In this document: positions 15,740 to 20,095 of the stretch, in pieces
Layout of the letters: every line of letters begins with the position of its first letter
Numbering within the stretch: the stretch's first letter is position 1
Assembly: GCA_036375895.1 (NCBI GenBank)
Contig: DASVBJ010000141.1
Span: 1 to 20,095, forward strand
Length of the DNA: 20,095 bases
Source of the DNA: DASVBJ01 sp036375895
GTDB taxonomy: Bacteria; Actinomycetota; Actinomycetes; JACCUZ01
Direction of reading: 5' to 3'
Translations under genes and position numbers: made by a program
Notes under the pieces: generated by a model
What the model was told of the DNA's origin: nothing
Seen by the model: only the letters and a program-made list of their open reading frames with translations
The model's database searches: none

Positions 15740-15973
15740 TCAGTCGATGCGGGCGATCGGCGCGCCCTGGACGACCGTGTCCTCCTCGGCCACCAGGAGG
15801 TGCACGGTGCCCGCGCGCGGCGCGGGCACCTCGGCGGCGACCTTGTCCACCTGCACCTCGGCGAGCAGCTGGTCCGTGGCGACCGTGTCGCCGTCCGCCA
15901 CGAACCAGGTGGCCACGACGCCCTCGCTCTCCGGCGACTCCTTGGAGAGCGGGGGGAAGAGCACGTCGGTCAC
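15740..15973 (-). CDS. Stand-alone lipoyl-domain carrier protein
   Basis: A 77-residue single lipoyl/biotinyl domain. The modification site is in EVQVDKVAAEV, with Lys44 in the DK-A context typical of lipoylation rather than the AMKM of biotin carriers. In 2-oxo-acid dehydrogenases this arm carries the acyl group from E1 to the E2 acyltransferase. Here the protein stops after the domain: there is no subunit-binding domain and no catalytic E2 domain, and I find no continuation downstream that would suggest a frameshift. The GTG start overlaps the stop of the E1-beta gene by four bases (GTGA), so it is translated with E1. The partner acyltransferase must be encoded elsewhere, or the domain serves a different acceptor. 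Confidence 0.85.
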   Translation of the reverse strand: MTDVLFPPLSKESPESEGVVATWFVADGDTVATDQLLAEVQVDKVAAEVPAPRAGTVHLLVAEEDTVVQGAPIARID

Positions 15974-17016
15974 GCGCCGACGGCCTTGCGGACGGCGGCC
16001 TCGATGCGGTCCTCCCGCGGCAGGACGGCGTACTCCAGCGAGCGCGCGTACGGGATCGGCACGTCGGGGTTCGCCACCCGCTGCACCGGGGCGCTCAGCA
16101 TCCCCGGGTCGATGTCGGTCACCGTGGCCGCGACCTCGCCGGACAGGCCGAACGACAGGTAGTCCTCGTCGACGACGACGAGCCGGCCGGTCTTCGCCAC
16201 GGAGGCCAGGATCGTCTCCCGGTCCAGCGGCACCAGGCTCCGCAGGTCGATGACCTCGGTGTCGATGCCGTCGGTCGCGAGTCGTTCGGCCACGTCGAGG
16301 GCGTGGTGCACGGACAGGGACAGCGTCACGACGCTCACGTCGCGGCCCGGCCGTGCGATCGACGCACTGCCGATCTCCACCTCGTAGTCGCCGTCGGGCA
16401 CGTCGCCCAGGGAGCGCGGGTTCTTCGCCATCCAGGCCAGCCCCATCACGCCCTTGTGGAACATGTAGACGACCGGGTTGTCGTCCCGGATGGCGGAGAT
16501 CATCAACCCCTTGGCGTCGTAAGGGTTGCTCGGGACGACGACCTTCATTCCGGGCAGGTGGGCGAATGTGCCCCACAGGCACTGGGAGTGCTGCGCGCCG
16601 TCGGAGTAGCCGCCGCCGACCGCCGTCGTGAGCACCATCGGCACCTTGACGTTGCCCCCGGACTCGAAGTGGATCTTGGCCATGTGGTTGTAGATCTGGT
16701 CGAGGCAGACGCCCATGAAGTCGGAGAACATGAGCTCGGCGATGGGCCGCATCCCCTCGACGGCGGCGCCGATCGCCAGCCCGATGAACCCGGTCTCCGA
16801 GATCGGCGTGTCGATGACGCGCTGCGGTCCGAACTTCTCCAGCAGCCCGGTGGTCGAGCTGAAGATGCCGCCGTAGGCGCCGACGTCCTCACCGAGGTAG
16901 AAGACGGACGGGTCGCGCTGCATCTCGAGCTCGATGGCCTCCACCATCGCCTTGGCGGTGGTGAGCTTGCGGCTTCCGCGCGGAGCCGGTACGACCGGCT
17001 GCTCGGTGACGGTCAT
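15970..17016 (-). CDS. 2-oxo-acid dehydrogenase (pyruvate/acetoin-type) E1 subunit beta
   Basis: A 348-residue thiamine-diphosphate-dependent E1 beta subunit that pairs with the alpha subunit encoded just upstream. Landmarks: KLTTAKAMVEAIELEM (17-32), FYLGEDVGAYGGIF with the cofactor-activating glutamate, VIDTPISETGFIGLAIGAA, AELMFSDFMGVCLDQIYNH, a C-terminal transketolase-type domain with VVTLSLSVHHALDVAERL, and DLRSLVPLDRETI. These resemble pyruvate or acetoin dehydrogenase E1 beta; the substrate cannot be fixed from sequence. The ATG at 17016 has GAGGAG upstream and lies ten bases after the alpha stop. Further upstream the frame is only antisense or shadow sequence. It overlaps the lipoyl-domain gene by four bases. 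Confidence 0.9.
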   Translation of the reverse strand: MTVTEQPVVPAPRGSRKLTTAKAMVEAIELEMQRDPSVFYLGEDVGAYGGIFSSTTGLLEKFGPQRVIDTPISETGFIGLAIGAAVEGMRPIAELMFSDFMGVCLDQIYNHMAKIHFESGGNVKVPMVLTTAVGGGYSDGAQHSQCLWGTFAHLPGMKVVVPSNPYDAKGLMISAIRDDNPVVYMFHKGVMGLAWMAKNPRSLGDVPDGDYEVEIGSASIARPGRDVSVVTLSLSVHHALDVAERLATDGIDTEVIDLRSLVPLDRETILASVAKTGRLVVVDEDYLSFGLSGEVAATVTDIDPGMLSAPVQRVANPDVPIPYARSLEYAVLPREDRIEAAVRKAVGA

Positions 17017-17026
17017 GGCAGGCTCC

Positions 17027-18052
17027 TCAGGCGAAGACGTACGACGTGGCGTCGGCCGGGTCGGGGACGGGGCTGTCCTTGGCGAAGGCGATCGCCTCCT
17101 CGACCCGGGCACTGGCCGCCTCCTTGATCTGCGCGACCTTGCCGTCGTCGAGGAGCCCCTTGTCGCGCAAGGCCTTCTCGTACGTCGGGATCGGGTCGCG
17201 CCCGGGGACGTCCTCCAGGTCGGTGCGGTAGCCCTGGGCGTCACCCTCGAAGTGCCCCCACATGCGCAGCGTGTGCACCTCGAGCAGGGTCGGGCCCTGC
17301 CCCGCGCGTGCCCGTGCCACTGCGCGGCCGGCCGCCTCGTAGACCGCCTCGACCGCGTTGTCCTCGATGCGCTCGGCGGGCATGTCGTAGGCGGAGCCGC
17401 GGATGGCGTTGGACGGGACCGAGGTCGACGCGGAACGGGGGACCGAGATGCCCCAGTCGTTGTCCTCGACGACGAAGACCACCGGCAGCCTCCACAGGGC
17501 CGCGAGGTTGAGCGACTCGTGGAACCCGCCCTGGTTCGCCGCGCCCTCTCCGGTGACGGCGACCGCGACCCGATCGGTGCCCTTGCGCTGGAACGCGAAC
17601 GCCTGGCCGAGGGCGGGCGGGTAGCCCTCGGCGATGATCCCCGAGCAGGAGAAGTGGGTGGCTGGGTCGAAGAGATGCATGTGCCCGCCGCGGCCGCGCC
17701 CGAGCCCGGTCTCCCGGCCGAAGATCTCGGCGGCCATCTTCTTCAGGTCCATGCCGTGGGCGATGGCGAGATGGTGGGGGCGGTGTGTCGCGGTCACCGC
17801 GTCGTCGGCGGTGAGGTGGGCGCAGACGCCGGCGGCCACCGGCTCCTGGCCCGCCGCCAGGTGCATCTCACCAGGGACAAGTCCTTTGCCGATGTCGAAG
17901 CCGGGGCCCTTGTCGGCGTGGTACTCGCGCAGGATCGCCTCTTCGAACGTCCTGGCGAGGACCATGGTGCGGTACAGATCCAGCCGCACGGCGTCGTCGA
18001 GCGGCGCCGGTTGCCTGGTTGCGCCCGGGGTCTCGTGCGTGGTCGTCGACAT
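17027..18052 (-). CDS. 2-oxo-acid dehydrogenase (pyruvate/acetoin-type) E1 subunit alpha
   Basis: A 341-residue E1 alpha subunit. With E1 beta it decarboxylates a 2-oxo acid (or cleaves acetoin) on thiamine diphosphate and passes the acyl group to a lipoyl arm. The cofactor motif GEGAANQGG runs from 168, ending with the Asn of VVEDNDWGISV. Other family segments are GEMHLAAGQEPVAAGV (61-76), TATHRPHHLAIAHG (87-100), GRGRGGHMHLFD (118-129) and RIEDNAVEAVYEA. The length is typical. The ATG at 18052 is supported by a strong GGAGGTGA close upstream. It heads a three-gene operon with E1 beta and a lipoyl carrier. Unlike classical pdh, bkd or aco clusters, no E2 or E3 gene follows. Confidence 0.9.
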   Translation of the reverse strand: MSTTTHETPGATRQPAPLDDAVRLDLYRTMVLARTFEEAILREYHADKGPGFDIGKGLVPGEMHLAAGQEPVAAGVCAHLTADDAVTATHRPHHLAIAHGMDLKKMAAEIFGRETGLGRGRGGHMHLFDPATHFSCSGIIAEGYPPALGQAFAFQRKGTDRVAVAVTGEGAANQGGFHESLNLAALWRLPVVFVVEDNDWGISVPRSASTSVPSNAIRGSAYDMPAERIEDNAVEAVYEAAGRAVARARAGQGPTLLEVHTLRMWGHFEGDAQGYRTDLEDVPGRDPIPTYEKALRDKGLLDDGKVAQIKEAASARVEEAIAFAKDSPVPDPADATSYVFA

Positions 18053-18124
18053 GCGTCACCTCCAGACTCGGGGGTCCTGAGGTCACTGTCGATCCGCGCG
18101 GGGGCGGGGGCAACGGCCGGTTGT

Positions 18125-18679
18125 TCAGATGGTGATAGCGGCCGGCCTCGCCCGGCGCGGCAAGCGGGGCCGCGGCAGCCAGGTCGGGCGCAGGTCGACC
18201 AGGTATGTCAGCTCCCCGTCGACGTACCGGGGCTGGCTGTCGGGCCAGGTGCGCAGCACCATCCGGCGCACCGGCTCGTTCTCGGGCAGCACCGTGAACC
18301 CGGCCCGGCGTACGCCACGGGCGCGTGCCTCGTCGACCACCGCGGCCACCAGCCGTGACCCGATGCCGCGGCGCTGCCACGCGTCGGCGACGACCACGGC
18401 GATGTCCGCGGTCGGCTCGTCGCCGGGGGAGAGGGCGTACATCGCGTGCCCGACGATCTCTCCGTCGTGCACGGCCACGACCGCGGTGCGGGACGCGTCC
18501 TGCCCGAGCAGGCGGACCAGCATGGGGTCGGGCACCCGTCGCACGCCGGCGAAGAACCGGCGGTAGGCCGACTGCAGCGACAGGCCGGCGAGGAAACGGC
18601 GCAGCGCGTCGAGGTCGGAGCGGGCGGCCCGGCGAAGGGCCGGCGTGGGTGGGGCGCTGAGCGCCATCGCGGTCGACAT
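18125..18679 (-). CDS. GNAT family N-acetyltransferase
   Basis: A 184-residue GNAT acetyltransferase. The acetyl-CoA pyrophosphate-binding loop is QRRGIGSRL, preceded by the beta-4 strand TADIAVVVAD and followed by LVAAVVDEARARGVRRAGFTVL and the PENEPVRRM segment. An N-terminal LRRFLAGLSLQSAYRRFFAG resembles the start of GNAT domains fused to acyl-CoA synthetases in actinobacteria, but here the domain stands alone. The acceptor is unknown. The start is ATG 18679, about eight bases after AGGAAGG; an internal ATG at 18667 is possible. The frame opens further upstream without family similarity. It is divergent from the HxlR regulator gene, and the shared gap holds two inverted repeats. Confidence 0.85.
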   Translation of the reverse strand: MSTAMALSAPPTPALRRAARSDLDALRRFLAGLSLQSAYRRFFAGVRRVPDPMLVRLLGQDASRTAVVAVHDGEIVGHAMYALSPGDEPTADIAVVVADAWQRRGIGSRLVAAVVDEARARGVRRAGFTVLPENEPVRRMVLRTWPDSQPRYVDGELTYLVDLRPTWLPRPRLPRRARPAAITI

Positions 18680-18704
18680 CGGGTGGCCCTTCCTCTGCGG
18701 CGAC

Positions 18705-18733
18705 CACCTGGGTTCGTGAGTTGGACCCAGGTG
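18705..18733. promoter_or_regulatory. Perfect 9-bp inverted repeat CACCTGGGT-N11-ACCCAGGTG
   Basis: CACCTGGGT (18705-18713) and ACCCAGGTG (18725-18733) are exact reverse complements separated by 11 bp. The element lies upstream of the GNAT gene (start 18679) in the gap shared with the HxlR gene. The spacing of half-site centres is 20 bp, about two helical turns, as expected for a dimeric repressor. It could also fold as RNA in a GNAT leader. Confidence 0.5.
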
Positions 18734-18753
18734 TGGTTGCAGTGTGGGCCTGC

Positions 18754-18782
18754 TTGCTGAGTCTGTCAATAAGACTTAGGGT
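18754..18782 (+). promoter_or_regulatory. hxlR-type promoter with internal inverted repeat (likely operator)
   Basis: -35 TTGCTG (18754-18759) and -10 TAGGGT (18777-18782) are 17 bp apart, and the ATG follows six bases later, giving a leaderless transcript. Between the boxes lies TGAGTCT-N7-AGACTTA (18758-18778), with six of seven half-site positions matching. An operator covering the -35/-10 spacer is typical of autorepressing winged-helix regulators, so the HxlR protein is the obvious candidate to bind it. Confidence 0.6.
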
Positions 18783-18788
18783 GGCGTC

Positions 18789-19268
18789 ATGGAGCCGATG
18801 CGGGCGCTCGACTACAGCACGGACAACTGCTCGATCGCGGCGACGCTGTCCGTGGTCGGCGAGAAGTGGACGCTGCTCGTGCTGCGCGAGGTCTTCAACG
18901 GGGTGCGCCGCTTCGACGAGATGCTGCACCGCACCCGCATGCCACGCCAGGTCCTGAGCGCCCGGCTCGCCGGGCTGGTCGAGATGGGCCTGCTGCGCCG
19001 GGTGCCCTACCGCGAGCCCGGCCAGCGTCAACGCGCGGAGTACCGGCTGACCGACAAGGGCCTCGACCTCTACCCGGTCCTGGTCGCGATGCTCGAGTGG
19101 GGCGACCGGTGGGCCGGTGACCAGGCAGGCCCGGCGGTGGTCCTCCAGCACCGGGACTGCGGTGCGCCGGTGCGGCTGGCTTTGCGCTGCGCGGACGGGC
19201 ACGTCCTCGCCGGGGCGCGCGAGGTGACCGCGCGTCCGGGCCCCGGCGCCCGACGCATCACGGGCTGA
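18789..19268 (+). CDS. HxlR family winged-helix transcriptional regulator
   Basis: A 159-residue HxlR-type regulator. The winged-helix domain (about 12-105) has the classic CSIAATLSVVGEKWTLLVLR start, the recognition region VRRFDEMLHRTRMPRQVLSARL, and the wing EYRLTDKGLDLYPVL. Cys14 sits at the N-terminal position that acts as a redox or electrophile sensor in some relatives, though many family members have this Cys for other reasons. A C-terminal extension carries H121-x2-C124 and C134-x3-H138, which might bind a metal. The ATG follows a TAGGGT -10 by six bases. It is divergent from the GNAT gene and convergent with the IclR gene, and may regulate GNAT and itself. Confidence 0.9.
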   Translation: MEPMRALDYSTDNCSIAATLSVVGEKWTLLVLREVFNGVRRFDEMLHRTRMPRQVLSARLAGLVEMGLLRRVPYREPGQRQRAEYRLTDKGLDLYPVLVAMLEWGDRWAGDQAGPAVVLQHRDCGAPVRLALRCADGHVLAGAREVTARPGPGARRITG

Positions 19269-19284
19269 CGAGCCTCCCTCAGCC
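19263..19284. terminator. Stop-codon hairpin shared by convergent hxlR-type and iclR-type genes
   Basis: GGCTGA (19263-19268) and TCAGCC (19279-19284) are perfect inverted repeats around a 10-base loop, and each arm contains the stop codon of one gene. It is small (6 bp) and lacks a T-run, but its position makes it a compact bidirectional terminator candidate. Confidence 0.4.
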
Positions 19285-20025
19285 GGTCTCGGCGTACGCG
19301 ACGAGCCGGGCGGCCCGCCGCAGCGCGTCGCCCCGACGGAGCACCTGCGGCAGCCGGCGCACCGGCACCGACACGGCGACCGCCGCTACGAGGCTCGTCG
19401 AGGGCACGGCGGCGGCCACGCACGCGGTGCCGAGCGCGTACTCCTCCCGGTCGAGCAGGTAGTCGGGAGCAGTGTCGAGCTGGCGCATCAGCACCCGGCG
19501 GTCGGTGACGGTGTGGTGCGTGAGGCCGGACAGCTCGTGCGCGGTGAGGTAGTCCAGCCGCTCGGCGTCGCTCAGGACCGAGAGCACCGCCTTCCCGAGG
19601 GCGGTGGCGTGCGCGGCGTCGTGGAAGCCGACCCAGAGGTCGACCCGCGGCGCGGCGGGGCTGTCCGCAACGTCGACGAGGCGGATCTCGCCGTCGTCGA
19701 GGACGGAGAGGTACGCCGCGGCGCCCAGGTCGTCGTGCAGGCTCTGGAGCACCGGGTGCACCCGGGCCGCGCGGGCCGCGGTGTGCCCGTGGCTGGCGGA
19801 CGACAGGGCCAGCACGTGGTCGCCGAGGACGTAGCCCTGCCCGTCGACGCGGGTCAGGTAGCCCTCGTGCACGAGGGTGCGCAACAGGTGGTAGGTGGTG
19901 GGCAGCGGCTGGCCGGTGCGGCGGGCCAGCGTCTTCGCCGGAAGCGGCCGGTCGGCATCCGCCACGGCGTCGAGGAGGTTCAGGGCGCGTCGCACCGACG
20001 AGATGAGCGTCGGCTTCGCGTCCAC
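19279..20025 (-). CDS. IclR family transcriptional regulator
   Basis: A 248-residue IclR-type regulator. The N-terminal winged helix (about 7-62) reads SVRRALNLLDAVADADRPLP, then AKTLARRTGQPLPTTYHLLRTLVHEGYL, typical of the family. The effector-binding domain follows from about 80, with AAYLSVLDDGEIRLVDVADS, HATALGKAVLSVL and the YALGTACVAAAVP segment. Such proteins usually control catabolic genes in response to small organic acids; the ligand here is unknown. The GTG start has GAGGGG upstream and a well-spaced promoter further up. It is convergent with the hxlR-type gene. Its target may lie beyond the right edge; the E1/lipoyl operon is a possible but unproven target within the window. Confidence 0.9.
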   Translation of the reverse strand: MDAKPTLISSVRRALNLLDAVADADRPLPAKTLARRTGQPLPTTYHLLRTLVHEGYLTRVDGQGYVLGDHVLALSSASHGHTAARAARVHPVLQSLHDDLGAAAYLSVLDDGEIRLVDVADSPAAPRVDLWVGFHDAAHATALGKAVLSVLSDAERLDYLTAHELSGLTHHTVTDRRVLMRQLDTAPDYLLDREEYALGTACVAAAVPSTSLVAAVAVSVPVRRLPQVLRRGDALRRAARLVAYAETG

Positions 20026-20055
20026 TGCAGCCCCTCGGGGCGGGTCCCGAGCAGC

Positions 20056-20084
20056 ACCGTAGGCGGGTGCCCGCTCCTAGGCAA
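20056..20084 (-). promoter_or_regulatory. Promoter of the iclR-type gene
   Basis: Minus-strand TTGCCT (20079-20084) and TACGGT (20056-20061) are separated by 17 bp, a standard housekeeping arrangement. Transcription would start near 20049, leaving a short leader of about 24 nt containing the GAGGGG ribosome binding site. Confidence 0.55.
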
Positions 20085-20095
20085 TGGGTCACGCC

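Noticed and set aside
15974..16582. N-terminal extension of the lipoyl-domain frame
   Set aside because: It is an out-of-frame shadow of E1 beta; similarity to lipoyl domains begins only at the GTG at 15973.

Overview
The window is high-GC DNA (roughly 70% G+C or more by eye) from an actinobacterium. The pointers are a HelR/HelD-type RNA polymerase ATPase, a DUF1918-DUF1876 protein, a DUF5302 protein, frequent GTG/TTG starts, and at least five genes whose start codon lies 6-8 nt after a TAGCGT or TAGGGT -10 box (leaderless promoters). A Nocardioides-like member of the Propionibacteriales is my best guess, from gene content and style only. I see no tRNA, rRNA, CRISPR array, insertion sequence or prophage gene.

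Layout. 1-69: 5' end of a minus-strand gene leaving the window. 242-3988 (minus): helR, an MTH1187-type thiamine-binding protein, and a CDF metal transporter. 4117-6945 (minus): a DUF1918-DUF1876 protein, then yjjI-yjjW, a short glycyl radical enzyme and its radical-SAM activase. 7035-8443 (minus): a DinB-like protein whose start lies inside the end of a PAP2-family membrane phosphatase gene. 8596-9679 (plus): a three-gene unit of DUF5302, an odd histidine phosphatase and a small membrane protein. 9757-13134 (minus): pgm and otsA, separated by a 300-bp structured intergenic region. 13188-15655: an EamA exporter (minus), a DUF72 protein (plus) and an SRPBCC protein (minus). 15740-18052 (minus): a 2-oxo-acid dehydrogenase E1-alpha/E1-beta pair plus a free-standing 77-residue lipoyl domain. 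18125-20025: a GNAT acetyltransferase (minus), a divergent HxlR regulator (plus) and an IclR regulator (minus).

The strongest theme is oxygen limitation and dormancy. Three motifs resembling DosR/DevR boxes (GGGACCTTCTCCCC, GTGACCTTCGGACC, GTGACCTTCGGCCC) lie on the minus strand ahead of yjjI-yjjW, the DUF1918-DUF1876 gene and the pgm leader. For yjjI and pgm the box centre is 30.5 bp from the upstream edge of a plausible -10, which puts it at about -42.5, the usual activator position. DUF1876 proteins are DosR-regulon members in Mycobacterium tuberculosis (Rv1738, Rv2632c), and glycyl radical enzymes work only without oxygen, so the grouping makes biological sense. otsA and pgm add trehalose and glucose-phosphate metabolism.

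A second point of interest is the pgm leader. It carries three hairpins, and the 5' arm of the largest contains a 10-nt sequence repeated exactly at the pgm ribosome binding site, so the 3' arm could pair with either. Regulatory claims rest on motif reading and geometry only.
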